Source of the DNA: Pseudomonadota bacterium | Lineage (GTDB): Bacteria; Pseudomonadota; Alphaproteobacteria; Rhizobiales; Beijerinckiaceae | NCBI GenBank assembly: GCA_023450615.1 | Contig: JAEXGT010000101.1 | Location: 79,595 to 143,594, forward strand | Direction: 5' to 3' | DNA: 64,000 nucleotides | Part shown: piece after piece, positions 37,231 to 45,855 of the stretch | Position numbering within the stretch: position 1 is the first letter of the stretch | Layout of the letters: the number at the start of each line of letters is the position of its first letter | Notes under the pieces: generated by a model | Database searches by the model: none | Seen by the model: the letters and a program-made list of their open reading frames with translations, nothing else | What the model was told of the DNA's origin: nothing | Made by a program: the position numbers and the translations under genes

Positions 37231-37260
37231 AAAAAGAGAACCCGGCCCAAAGGGCCGGGT
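37231..37260 (-). terminator. Intrinsic terminator of grpE
   Basis: A 9-bp stem ACCCGGCCC / GGGCCGGGT with an AAA loop (37240-37260) lies 26 bp past the grpE stop. Read on the minus strand it is followed by TTCTCTTTTT, a good T-run. On the plus strand it can also end the exported-protein gene less efficiently. Confidence 0.8.
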
Positions 37261-37286
37261 CATTCCCCTAACGGGCTAAGTCCGGG

Positions 37287-37904
37287 TCAGGAGGCCGAAG
37301 AGGGGTTGTCGGTCGCCTCGGAGCCGTTCGCGGCGGCCTTGGGGCCGCCCTTGGATACGCCCACGAGAGCCGGGCGCAGCACCCGGTCGCCAATGACGAA
37401 GCCGGACTGGACCACTTGAACCACGGTGCCGTTCGGGACGTCCGGGTTCGGCACCTCGAACATGGCCTGATGCACGTTCGGGTCGAATTTCTGCCCTTCG
37501 GGCTCGAGCTTCTTCACGCCGTGACGCTCAAGGGTCTTGAGCAGGTCGCGCTCGGTGAGGTCGATTCCCTCGATGAGGCCCTTGAAGGCGCCCTCGGCCG
37601 AAGCCTTCGCCTCCGCCGGCACGCTCTCGATGGCGCGGCGCACGTTGTCGGCCACGTTCAGCATGTCGCGGGCGAAATTGGCCACCCCATAGGCGCGGGC
37701 ATCCGCCAACTCGCGCTCCGTGCGGCGGCGCAGGTTCTCCATATCCGCCATGAGGCGCAGGAGCTTGTCCTTGAGATCGGCCTTCTCGGCTTCGAGAACG
37801 GCCACCGGATCGGCCTGGGCCTCGGCGGCAGCCTGGGTTTCGGCGCCGTTTGCGGTCTCGGCCTGGGGATTGATGTTCTGGTTTTCCGTGTCGTTCGGGC
37901 TCAT
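37287..37904 (-). CDS. grpE: Nucleotide exchange factor GrpE
   Basis: This 205-residue protein is the DnaK exchange factor. A polar N-terminal tail ([17 protein letters not shown]) leads into a long coiled coil (residues about 34-90, with [18 protein letters not shown]), and the beta domain reads [30 protein letters not shown]. It releases ADP from DnaK and loses activity at high temperature, acting as a thermosensor. It starts 64 bp after glnD on the same strand and has its own RpoH-type promoter overlapping the glnD stop, plus its own terminator. Confidence 0.97.
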   Translation of the reverse strand: MSPNDTENQNINPQAETANGAETQAAAEAQADPVAVLEAEKADLKDKLLRLMADMENLRRRTERELADARAYGVANFARDMLNVADNVRRAIESVPAEAKASAEGAFKGLIEGIDLTERDLLKTLERHGVKKLEPEGQKFDPNVHQAMFEVPNPDVPNGTVVQVVQSGFVIGDRVLRPALVGVSKGGPKAAANGSEATDNPSSAS

Positions 37905-37941
37905 ATCGATCCACTGGAATGGAGGATGAAAGGGTCAGGGG

Positions 37942-37973
37942 CACATATCAGGTCGAAGCGCTCACAAATCAAG
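37942..37973 (-). promoter_or_regulatory. RpoH-type promoter of grpE, overlapping the glnD stop
   Basis: On the minus strand CTTG (37970-37973) and CTGATATGTG (37942-37951) are 18 bp apart. This matches CTTG-N17/18-CYTATNTNNG at all but one defined base. The -35 overlaps the glnD TGA. The spacing is identical to the dnaK promoter. Confidence 0.7.
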
Positions 37974-40719
37974 CGCTTCGCCGCTGTGACTGTTCAGCTT
38001 CGTCGGTTCCGAACACCTCCAGCAGGGCCCGGCGGATCGTGGCCTGGCGGCTCGCATGGGTCACCTTGGTGCCCGTCAGGTCCGTCACATAGAACACGTC
38101 CACCGCCTTTTCGCCGAAGGTCGCGATATGGGCGGAGGCGATGTTGAGGTTGAGCTTCCCCAGGGCCGTGGTGAGATCGTAGAGCAGGCCCGGCCGGTCG
38201 AGGCCCGAGACCTCGATGACCGTCTGGCGGCTCGACAGGGAATTGTCGACATTGACCTCCGGCGGCACGTGGAACGCCTTGGACGACGATTTCGAGGGCC
38301 GCTTGCTCTCCACGAGATCCGCGATCTTCACCTCGCCTTTCAGCGCCCGCTCGATGGCTTTCGCCACGCGCTCCGCCCGGCGCAGCTCGTCCTCGTCCCG
38401 GTCGAAGGCGCGCGAGAGAACGATGGTGTCGAGCGCCATGCCGTCGGTCGTCGTGAAGATCTGCGCATCCACAATGTTGCCGCCCGCCGCGGCGCATGCG
38501 CCGGTGACGATGGCGAGCAGGCGCGGGTGGTCCGGCGAGAGGATGGTGAGTTCCGTGACGCCCCGGAAGTGATCCGTCTCGTAGGATGTCGTAACCGTGC
38601 GTCCGGCCTTGTCGGCATCGCGCACGAAATGCGCCTGCTTCAGGCGCCGCTCCTCATCCGTCTTCAGCCAATAGGCCGGCGTGTGACGGGCCGCATAATC
38701 CTCGAATTCCTTGTCGGGCCAATCGGCAAGCGCCTTGCGCAACCCGTCCTGCGCGAAGCGCACGCGGTCCGAGCGCGCCACATCCGCCGCGCCGCCACCG
38801 AGCAGCACTTCGGTTTCGTAATAGAGCGTGCGCAGCAGCTGGCCCTTCCAGCCTGTCCAAGTGCCCGGCCCCACGGCCCTGATATCGGCGACCGTGAGCA
38901 CGAGCAGAAGCTTCAGGCGCTCCATGGTCTGCACCACGTCGGCGAAGCTCTTGATGGTGGCGGGGTCGGACAGGTCGCGGCTTTGCGCCGTGTTGGACAT
39001 GAGAAGGTGATGCTCGACGAGCCAGGCGACGGTTTCCGTCTCGGCGTCCTTCAATCCGAAGCGCGGCCCGAGCTTGCGGGCGATGGCGGCGCCCGCGATC
39101 GAGTGATCCTGCGGGCGGCCCTTGGCGATGTCGTGAAGGAACACGGCCACATAGAGCGCGCGGCGGTTCTGGATCGTGCCGAAGATCTGGTTGGCGAGCG
39201 GATGCTCGTTGCCGAGCTGACCGGCTTCGATTTCCGTCAGCACGCCGATGGAACGGATGAGATGCTCGTCCACGGTGTAGTGGTGATACATGTTGAACTG
39301 CATCATCGCGACGATGCGCCCGAAGGCGGGAACGAAACGCCCGATCACGCCGGCCTCGTTCATGCGCCGCAGCACCACCTCCGGCGCGTTCTTCGAGGCG
39401 ATGATGTCGAGGAAGAGCCGGTTCGCCTCCGGATCGTTGCGCAGGTTCTGCCCGATGAGCTTGAGGGAGCGCGTGGCCAGGCGCGTCGCATCGGGATGGA
39501 TCGCCAGATTGTGCCGGTCGGCCAGCCAGAACAGGCGGATCAGGTTGACGGGCTCCCTCGCGAAAACATCCTCGCTCTTCACGTTGATGCGGTTGTTGTC
39601 GATGACGAAATCGTTGTCCGTGATAGCGCCGCCGCGGCGGCGGCGGAAGCGGCCCAGGACGCGATCCAGCATCGGCCGCTTCTTCGTCTGGCGCGCCTCG
39701 AGCTCGGCGCAGACGATGGCGGTGAGATCGCCCACATCCTTGGCGATGAGGAAATAGGCTTTCATGAAGCGTTCGACCGCGGACAATCCTCCGCGCGGCG
39801 AAAAGCCGATGCGCTCGGCGATGACGCGTTGCAGATCGAAGGTGAGGCGCTCCTCCGCGCGTCCCGTCGCGAAATGCATGTGGCAGCGCACGCGCCACAG
39901 GAATTCGTCGCAACGATGGAAGAGCTTGAACTCCTCCGGCGTGAAGAGACCCGCCTTCACCAGCTCCTTCGGCTTCTTCACCTGATAGACGTATTTGCCG
40001 ATCCAGAAGAGCGTGTTGAGATCGCGAAGCCCGCCCTTGCCGTCCTTCACGTTCGGCTCGACGAGATAGCGCGACGCGCCGGCCTTCGCCACGCGCGCGT
40101 CGCGCTCCTTCAGCTTCGCATCCACGAATTCCGCCGGAGACAGCGCGATGATTTCCTTGTCGAATCGCTGCACGAGATCGTCGAACAGATCCTTGTCGCC
40201 GAACAGGAAACGCGCTTCGAGCAGCGAGGTGCGGATCGTCATGTCCGCGTTCGCCTCGCGGATGCAATCCTCCACCGAGCGAGTGGCGTGCCCGACCTTC
40301 AGCTTGAGATCCCACAACACGTAGAGCATAGCCTCGACGACGCTCTCGCTCCAGGCGGTCTGCTTGTAGGGGAGCAGGAAAAGCAGATCCACATCCGAAC
40401 CCGGCGCAAGGGTCCCGCGCCCATAGCCGCCCGTCGCCACCACGGCGATGCGCTCGCCCGAGGATGGGTTCGCCGTCGGATAGAGATGGCGCACCACCGC
40501 ATCGTGCACGAGGCGCACCAGATCATCCATATGGGCGCAGAGATATTTGGCGCAGGCGAGGCCCTCCTGCGTCTCCAGAAGCTGCCGTTCCGCCTGAGCC
40601 CTTGTCTCTTCGAGATAGCGTTTGAGTTCGGGCACGAGCCTCGTCCGCAACGCCCCCGCATCGCGGATCGGCTTGGAACCGAGGGCCTTCAGGATGTCTT
40701 CGGGATTCTGGAGCGGCAT
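37969..40719 (-). CDS. glnD: PII uridylyltransferase / uridylyl-removing enzyme GlnD
   Basis: The 916-residue sensor of nitrogen status adds or removes UMP on PII proteins according to glutamine. Domains in order: nucleotidyltransferase with GGYGRGTLAPGSDVDLLFLL (near residue 100), a helical part, an HD domain with HDIAKGRPQDHS, and two ACT domains near the C-terminus (VTELTILSPDHPRLLAIVTG and VIEVSGLDRPGLLYDLTTAL). ATG 40719 (MPLQNPEDIL) is my choice; the frame is open upstream without conserved sequence. The start region faces a sulfonate-type ABC operon on the other strand, so a nitrogen/sulfur pair of loci is divergent here. Confidence 0.96.
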   Translation of the reverse strand: MPLQNPEDILKALGSKPIRDAGALRTRLVPELKRYLEETRAQAERQLLETQEGLACAKYLCAHMDDLVRLVHDAVVRHLYPTANPSSGERIAVVATGGYGRGTLAPGSDVDLLFLLPYKQTAWSESVVEAMLYVLWDLKLKVGHATRSVEDCIREANADMTIRTSLLEARFLFGDKDLFDDLVQRFDKEIIALSPAEFVDAKLKERDARVAKAGASRYLVEPNVKDGKGGLRDLNTLFWIGKYVYQVKKPKELVKAGLFTPEEFKLFHRCDEFLWRVRCHMHFATGRAEERLTFDLQRVIAERIGFSPRGGLSAVERFMKAYFLIAKDVGDLTAIVCAELEARQTKKRPMLDRVLGRFRRRRGGAITDNDFVIDNNRINVKSEDVFAREPVNLIRLFWLADRHNLAIHPDATRLATRSLKLIGQNLRNDPEANRLFLDIIASKNAPEVVLRRMNEAGVIGRFVPAFGRIVAMMQFNMYHHYTVDEHLIRSIGVLTEIEAGQLGNEHPLANQIFGTIQNRRALYVAVFLHDIAKGRPQDHSIAGAAIARKLGPRFGLKDAETETVAWLVEHHLLMSNTAQSRDLSDPATIKSFADVVQTMERLKLLLVLTVADIRAVGPGTWTGWKGQLLRTLYYETEVLLGGGAADVARSDRVRFAQDGLRKALADWPDKEFEDYAARHTPAYWLKTDEERRLKQAHFVRDADKAGRTVTTSYETDHFRGVTELTILSPDHPRLLAIVTGACAAAGGNIVDAQIFTTTDGMALDTIVLSRAFDRDEDELRRAERVAKAIERALKGEVKIADLVESKRPSKSSSKAFHVPPEVNVDNSLSSRQTVIEVSGLDRPGLLYDLTTALGKLNLNIASAHIATFGEKAVDVFYVTDLTGTKVTHASRQATIRRALLEVFGTDEAEQSQRRSA

Positions 40720-41020
40720 GGAACAACCATCGTCGGATATGGGTTCTGGCTTATCACTCCCTGTCTTCCGGCCCAAGCCTTCTGGCCCAAGCCCTTCCCA
40801 GCGCGGCGGGCTCCAAGAGCGACTGGACTTATCCGGTAGGACGGATAGAGTGTTCTTTATAAGAAATTTTGTTTGACACAAAGAACCGATCGTTCCATAA
40901 GAAGAACACGCGCCGATTTGAGCAAGCAGCTTGCGGGCGCGAAACAAGTGCAGCTAAAGCGTTGGGTGTCTGAAGGATCGCGATCCCGGGCTCCCATGCG
41001 CCAGACATGGGACCAGACAC
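40720..41020. other. Divergent promoter region glnD / sulfonate ABC operon
   Basis: About 300 bp with no gene. It holds the promoter at 40873-40901 and small palindromes: TTCTT-TAT-AAGAA (40854-40866) and GAAC-N5-GTTC between the -35 and -10 boxes. Confidence 0.55.
40873..40901 (+). promoter_or_regulatory. Candidate sigma-70 promoter of the sulfonate-type ABC operon
   Basis: TTGACA (40873-40878) and CATAAG (40896-40901) are 17 bp apart; the -35 is perfect and the -10 has four of six matches. GAACCGATCGTTC, a near-palindrome, fills most of the spacer and could be an operator. The first gene starts about 115 bp downstream. Confidence 0.6.
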
Positions 41021-41995
41021 ATGAGCCTCACCCGCCGCCTCCTTCTCGCCGCCTCCGCCATCACGGGCCTGACCGTGCTCGCCAGCGGCGGCGCCATCGC
41101 GCAGCCCAAGGAAATCAAGATCGACTTCGCCACCTACAATCCGGTGAGCCTCGTCCTGAAGGACCAGGGCTTTCTGGAGAAGGAGCTGGAGAAGGACGGC
41201 ATCAAGGTCCGCTGGGTGCAGTCGCTCGGCTCCAACAAGGCGCTCGAATTCCTGAATGCGGGCTCCATCGATTTCGGTTCGACCGCGGGCGCAGCCGCCC
41301 TGATCGCCAAGATCAACGGCAATCCGATCAAGTCGATCTATGTCTATTCCCGCCCCGAATGGACCGCCCTCGTTACCCGCAAGGACACGGGCATTGCCAA
41401 GATCGAAGATCTGAAGGGCAAGCGTGTAGCCGTGACCCGCGGCACCGACCCGCACATCTTCCTCGTCCGCGCTTTGCAGGATGCCAAGCTCACCGAGAAG
41501 GACGTGAAACTCGTCCTGCTCCAGCATCCCGACGGACGCACCGCCCTCGAGCGCGGCGACGTGGATGCCTGGGCCGGTCTCGACCCGCTGATGGCCGCCG
41601 CCGAAGTGGAAAGCGGCGCGCAGCTGTTCTACCGCAACGCCGCCGCCAACACCTGGGGCGTGCTGAACGTGTCGGAGAGCTTCGCCAAGGAGAATCCCGC
41701 GCTCGTGGGCCGCGTGCTGAAAGCCTATGAAGAGGCGCGCAAATATTCCCTCGCCAATCCCGCAGAGCTGAAGAAGTCCCTCATCACCTACACCAAGCTT
41801 CCGGAAGCGGTGATCGACCGTCAGCTCGAGCGCACGGAACTCACCCACTCCGCCATCGGCCAGCCGCAGGCCGACACGATCCTTGCCGCAGGCATCGCCC
41901 TGCAGCAGGCCGGAGTGGTGCCCGCCGACACCAACGTGAAGGCAACGGTCGATGCCCTGATCGACCGCCAGTTCGCTACGGCATCGGTGCAATGA
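41021..41995 (+). CDS. ssuA: Sulfonate-type ABC transporter substrate-binding protein
   Basis: The 324-residue periplasmic protein starts with a Tat-like signal (SLTRRLLLAASAITGLTVLASGGAIA) and has the SsuA/NrtA fold: ATYNPVSLVLKDQGFLEKELE, VQSLGSNKALEFLNAGSIDFGST, LKGKRVAVTRGTDPHIFL, and WAGLDPLMAAAE. The family binds alkanesulfonates, taurine, nitrate or pyrimidine precursors, and the aliphatic-sulfonate class is the closest pattern. The three genes following encode the permease, the ATPase and an OsmC protein. The permease gene overlaps it by 4 bp (ATGA). The exact ligand is not proved. Confidence 0.85.
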   Translation: MSLTRRLLLAASAITGLTVLASGGAIAQPKEIKIDFATYNPVSLVLKDQGFLEKELEKDGIKVRWVQSLGSNKALEFLNAGSIDFGSTAGAAALIAKINGNPIKSIYVYSRPEWTALVTRKDTGIAKIEDLKGKRVAVTRGTDPHIFLVRALQDAKLTEKDVKLVLLQHPDGRTALERGDVDAWAGLDPLMAAAEVESGAQLFYRNAAANTWGVLNVSESFAKENPALVGRVLKAYEEARKYSLANPAELKKSLITYTKLPEAVIDRQLERTELTHSAIGQPQADTILAAGIALQQAGVVPADTNVKATVDALIDRQFATASVQ

Positions 41996-42870
41996 CTTCA
42001 TCACGGGAGAGCGCCGTGTCAGGCGAAATCGCAACTTCCGCCTGGTCCTCCCAACAGGGTGCCGCCGCTCTCGCGGCCCCTTCCCTTGCCGAGAAGCGAC
42101 GCGCCTTCGATTGGCGCATCCTTCTCGGCTTTTTACTCCCCATCGCCGTGGCGCTTCTCTGGGAAGCGGCCGTGCGCTTAGGGCTCGCACAGGGCCGCCT
42201 CGTCCCGCCGCCGAGCCGCATCTTCGCGACGCTTTCCGCGCTCGCAGAAACCGGCGAGCTGTGGACGCATACCTGGATGACGCTCTGGCGCGTCGTGGTC
42301 GGTTTCATCATCGGCGCGGGCGCAGGCATCGCCCTGGGCGCGCTCTCCGGCTCCAGCGAGACGCTGCGCCGCCTGCTCGATCCGACGCTCCAGGCGCTCC
42401 GCGCCATTCCATCCATCGCCTGGGTGCCGCTGTTCATTCTCTGGCTCGGCATTTTCGAAGCGTCCAAGGTGGCGCTGATCGCAGTCGGCGTTTTCTTCCC
42501 CGTCTATCTCGGCATTGCAGGCGCGATCCTCTCCGTCGACCGCAAGCTCGTGGAAGTCGGCCATGTGTTTCGCCTCTCGCGCATCCAGCTCGCGAGACGA
42601 ATCCTGCTTCCCGCCGTTCTGCCGGAAGCGGTGATCGCGCTGCGCTCCGGCCTCGGCCTCGGTTTCATGTTCGTGGTCGCCGCCGAGTTTATGGGCGCGT
42701 CCGAAGGACTCGGCTATCTGCTCGTCGACGGGCAGCAGATGGGCAAGCCCGATCAGATTCTCGCCGCCATCATCGCCTTCGCCCTGCTCGGCAAGGTCGC
42801 CGACAGCCTGCTCGTTCTTTCCACCCGCCCGCTCGTGCGCTGGCAGGACACCGTGCGGGATCGCCTCTGA
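41992..42870 (+). CDS. ssuC: Sulfonate-type ABC transporter permease
   Basis: A 292-residue inner-membrane permease with about six transmembrane segments. The EAA-like loop is seen as EVGHVFRLSRIQLARRILLPAVLPEAV, the site that contacts the ATPase. The N-terminus (residues 1-35) is a polar cytoplasmic extension. It overlaps the binding-protein gene by 4 bp. The family works with SsuA- and SsuB-type partners, which flank it. Confidence 0.9.
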   Translation: MTSSRESAVSGEIATSAWSSQQGAAALAAPSLAEKRRAFDWRILLGFLLPIAVALLWEAAVRLGLAQGRLVPPPSRIFATLSALAETGELWTHTWMTLWRVVVGFIIGAGAGIALGALSGSSETLRRLLDPTLQALRAIPSIAWVPLFILWLGIFEASKVALIAVGVFFPVYLGIAGAILSVDRKLVEVGHVFRLSRIQLARRILLPAVLPEAVIALRSGLGLGFMFVVAAEFMGASEGLGYLLVDGQQMGKPDQILAAIIAFALLGKVADSLLVLSTRPLVRWQDTVRDRL

Positions 42871-42933
42871 TGCTCATCGGCGTTCTCCCACTGTCATTTC
42901 CCCTGCGCGGGGATGGCGATGGAGTCATGACTC

Positions 42934-43722
42934 ATGCTTGAACTCGAACACCTCTCCAAGGTTTACGCCGACGGAACGCGCGCGCTGTCCGACATCAACC
43001 TCTCCGTGCGCGAGGGCGAGATCGTCTCGCTCATCGGCGGCTCGGGTTGCGGCAAGACCACGCTTCTGCGCCTCATCGCCGGGCTCGACCGGGCGAGCGC
43101 GGGCGCGATCAAGCTCGACGGCGAAGCGCTGTCCGGCCCGCATCCCTCCGTCGGCATCGTGTTCCAGGAGCCCCGCCTCCTGCCGTGGCTGTCCGTTTCT
43201 GAGAACATCGCCTTCGGCCTCGCTCACATCGATGCCGCCGAGAAAAAGGCGCGCATTGAGCACGCGCTTGAGAAGATCGGCCTGTCGGAGCACGCCAAAC
43301 GCTGGCCGCGCGATCTCTCCGGCGGACAGCAGCAACGCGTGGCGATTGCCCGCGCCTTCGTGACCAATCCGAAAGTGCTGCTTCTCGACGAACCCTTCTC
43401 CGCGCTCGACGCCTTCACCCGCGCGAGCCTGCATGAGCATCTTCTGGGTTTGTGGGAGGAGACGCGCCCCACCGTCGTTCTCGTGACGCACGACGTGCAG
43501 GAAGCGGTGACGCTGGCCGACCGCGCCATCGTCATGCAGCCGAAGCCGGGCCGCATCTTCGATGAATTGCCGCTCACGCTCTCGCGTCCGCGCGACAAGA
43601 CCGATCTTCCCTTCGAGACCTCCGTGCGCCGCGTCTTGACGGCGCTCGATCATTCCCTCAAGCCATCCCACAAGCAGCCGCAGCGCGAACGCGACCGTCA
43701 GGCTGCGGCACTGTGGTGGTAA
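42934..43722 (+). CDS. ssuB: Sulfonate-type ABC transporter ATP-binding protein
   Basis: The 262-residue ATPase has Walker A GGSGCGKTTLLRLIAG (residues about 35-50), Q-loop VFQEPRLLPWL, signature LSGGQQQRVAIARAF, Walker B LLLDEPFSALDAF, and the H-loop VTHDVQEAV. It powers the permease encoded just upstream. A 63-bp gap separates it from ssuC, with a short GC-rich hairpin-like CCCCTGCGCGGGG in it, so expression may differ slightly. Strongly supported as a member of the nitrate/sulfonate/taurine ATPase group. Confidence 0.93.
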   Translation: MLELEHLSKVYADGTRALSDINLSVREGEIVSLIGGSGCGKTTLLRLIAGLDRASAGAIKLDGEALSGPHPSVGIVFQEPRLLPWLSVSENIAFGLAHIDAAEKKARIEHALEKIGLSEHAKRWPRDLSGGQQQRVAIARAFVTNPKVLLLDEPFSALDAFTRASLHEHLLGLWEETRPTVVLVTHDVQEAVTLADRAIVMQPKPGRIFDELPLTLSRPRDKTDLPFETSVRRVLTALDHSLKPSHKQPQRERDRQAAALWW

Positions 43723-43738
43723 ACTAAGGACAGGCAAC

Positions 43739-44248
43739 ATGGACTCGACCGAATTGCGCGCTCTTCAGGCGCCGCTGAAGGATCAATACCGCAGCAGCCC
43801 GGATTCCGCCGTCATCACGCTCAAGGCGCAGGGCACGCTGGACGACCAGCACATCGCCTGCAAGGTGGAGACCGGCCGCGCCCTCGCGGTGGCGGGCCTG
43901 CACCCGGCGACCGGCGGTTCGGGCGCTGAATTGTGCTCCGGCGACATGCTGCTCGAAGCCCTCGTCGCCTGCGCGGGCGTGACTCTGAAGGCTGTCGCGA
44001 CCGCGCTCGAAATCGACCTGCGCCACGGCGCGGTGAAGGCCGAGGGCGATCTGGATTTCCGCGGCACGCTCGGCGTCGACAAGACAGCGCCTGTCGGCTT
44101 CAAGGATATCCGCCTGTCGTTCGAGGTCGATACGGATGCGCCGCAGGAGAAGATCGATCAGCTCCTCAAGCTCACCGAGCGCTATTGCGTGGTGTTCCAG
44201 ACGCTCAACAACAAGCCCGCTCTGAGCGCGACGCTGACGCGCAAGTAA
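43739..44248 (+). CDS. OsmC family protein
   Basis: A 169-residue OsmC/Ohr-fold protein. The two cysteines expected of the peroxidase pair are in GAELCSGDMLLEALVACAG and in ERYCVVFQTL near the C-terminus. OsmC and Ohr proteins reduce organic hydroperoxides with a thiol donor. It starts 16 bp after the transporter ATPase, so it is likely part of the same transcript; OsmC-like genes often follow sulfur-compound transporters, though a direct link to sulfonate use is inference. A partial repeat lies downstream. Confidence 0.85.
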   Translation: MDSTELRALQAPLKDQYRSSPDSAVITLKAQGTLDDQHIACKVETGRALAVAGLHPATGGSGAELCSGDMLLEALVACAGVTLKAVATALEIDLRHGAVKAEGDLDFRGTLGVDKTAPVGFKDIRLSFEVDTDAPQEKIDQLLKLTERYCVVFQTLNNKPALSATLTRK

Positions 44249-44294
44249 GAGGCACGAGCCTCTCCCTGCATGAGGGAGCTCATGCACATTCCGT

Positions 44295-44387
44295 CCTCAT
44301 TCTGAGGCGCGGCGCAGCTGCGTCTCGAAGGATGTCTCAAGAGGGCAGTGGGAACGACATTGGGATGGCCGGAACAAGTCCGGCCAT
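44295..44387. repeat. Composite palindromic repeat, partial copy D
   Basis: The left half of the large palindrome (CCTCATTCTGAGG, then GCAGCTGCGTCTCGAAGGA) lies at 44295-44332, and a perfect hairpin ATGGCCGGA-ACAAG-TCCGGCCAT at 44365-44387. The order is reversed relative to copies A-C, as expected for an inverted, decayed copy. Confidence 0.7.
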
Positions 44388-44411
44388 GACGTGATGAGGC
44401 CGTTGATGCAA

Positions 44412-45713
44412 TCAGTTATGCGCCATCAACGTGCGCGGCGCCGCATCGATGACAACAGCCGTGCCGCCCTGGATCTGCTGCACGGTCAAGGCGCGGTCAT
44501 TGGTGCCGTTGGGATTGAAGCGGAATACGCCGTCCGTCCCGGCAAAGCCCGCGCCGTTCGTGAGCATGCTGTCGTTGAAGGCCTGCGGCCCCTGCATGCG
44601 GGCGAGCGCCGCCGCCAGCGTCACGGCATCGTAGGAGAGCGACGCAAGCCGCACCGGATCGCGATTGAAGCGCGCCCGGTAACGCGCAGCGAAATCCATG
44701 AAGCCGCGTTTGTCAGGAGCGGCGAACCAGCCGCCCTGCAAGGCAGGCAAACCGAACACGCGCGCCTCGTCCCACACGCCGGTGCCGAGCGGCTGCACCC
44801 TTTGCCCGTTGAAGCGAACCGTCTGCAGCGCCTGCGCCACGGCAGGCAGGCCATCGCCGTTATCGGGCACGAACAGCGCATCCGCCTGCGGCGCGGGTCC
44901 GCCGATCGCTTGCGCGAGACGCTGCACCGCGCCCTGCGGCTGTCCGGCGGGATAGCGTTCGATGGCGATGATGCGCAGCCCATTTTCCGCAGCGGCCTCG
45001 CGCAATTGCGCTTCCGCCACGCGCCCATAGGCCGTCTCGGGGATCAGCGCCGCGACGGCGCGGCGGTTCTGCGACGCGGCATAAGCGATGATGCGGTCGA
45101 CCTCCGCCTGCACCATGAAGCTCAGAAGATAGACGCCATGCGTCGCGGAGGCGCGGTCGGAGGAAAAGCCGATGAGCGGCTTGCCCGCCTGGCGCGCCAC
45201 CTGCCCCGCAGCCTGCACCGAGCCGGCAAAGAGCGGGCCCATGATGAGTTGCGCTCCCTCCGCAATGGCCTGGCTCGCCGCCGCCTGCGCGCCTTCCGGC
45301 GTTCCACGGGCGTCCTTCACCAGGATCGTGAGGTCGGAGCTTTGAAATTCGGCAAGCGCGAGATCGGCGGCATCGCGCATGCTCTGCGCCACCATGGCGC
45401 CTTGAGCCGACCCCGTCAGCGGCAGCAACAGCGCCACCTTCACGGGACCGTTACCGATGGTTCCGCCGCCCGAGGGAGAAGAGATCGGCCCGCCGAGCGG
45501 AGCCTCGCCGGCGTACATCCCCTCCGGGCCCATGTCGGCATGGTCGACGGGTTGGGAGGCAACGGGCCTCTGCGCGGGCTTGCTCGCCTTGCGGGACTGC
45601 CGCGTCGGGCCCGATCCGACGCAGCTGGAGAGCGCAAGCGCGCCCGCCACCAGCACGGCCACAGCCGCCCGGCCCCTCAGACCCTGCTTGATCGCTCTCA
45701 GAAACCACGCCAT
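44412..45713 (-). CDS. Penicillin-binding protein activator, LpoA/LppC-like lipoprotein
   Basis: The 433-residue product has a lipoprotein signal (AVAVLVAGALALSSC, lipobox LSSC near residue 31) and a periplasmic-binding-protein-like body: VKVALLLPLTGSAQGAMVAQSMRDAADLAL, ARGTPEGAQAAASQAIAEGAQLIMGPLF, VRFNGQRVQPLGTGVWDEA. This is the pattern of LppC-type proteins, whose E. coli relative LpoA activates PBP1a. ATG 45713 was chosen because it starts a signal peptide; upstream open frame is not family-like. It is divergent from rsmI, the classical order in many proteobacteria (lppC/rsmI/yraN). Confidence 0.85.
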   Translation of the reverse strand: MAWFLRAIKQGLRGRAAVAVLVAGALALSSCVGSGPTRQSRKASKPAQRPVASQPVDHADMGPEGMYAGEAPLGGPISSPSGGGTIGNGPVKVALLLPLTGSAQGAMVAQSMRDAADLALAEFQSSDLTILVKDARGTPEGAQAAASQAIAEGAQLIMGPLFAGSVQAAGQVARQAGKPLIGFSSDRASATHGVYLLSFMVQAEVDRIIAYAASQNRRAVAALIPETAYGRVAEAQLREAAAENGLRIIAIERYPAGQPQGAVQRLAQAIGGPAPQADALFVPDNGDGLPAVAQALQTVRFNGQRVQPLGTGVWDEARVFGLPALQGGWFAAPDKRGFMDFAARYRARFNRDPVRLASLSYDAVTLAAALARMQGPQAFNDSMLTNGAGFAGTDGVFRFNPNGTNDRALTVQQIQGGTAVVIDAAPRTLMAHN

Positions 45714-45855
45714 CTCCACCCCCCATTCGGGAAACAGCCCGTCGAAGATGGAGCCGATCTTGGCCGTAAAAGGTAAACATTGTTTCCAATATCGGCGGGA
45801 GAGCCTGGTCGGGCCGCTTTCGCCGAGCGGGGCGTTCGTGCGAAGATAGGCCGCA

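Noticed and set aside
38056..40839. A 927-codon open frame on the plus strand opposite glnD
   Set aside because: Same shadow effect; the sense gene is a certain GlnD with all domains.
44391..45776. A 461-codon open frame opposite the LppC-like gene
   Set aside because: Arg/His-rich translation without family features; the sense strand has a lipoprotein signal and conserved fold.
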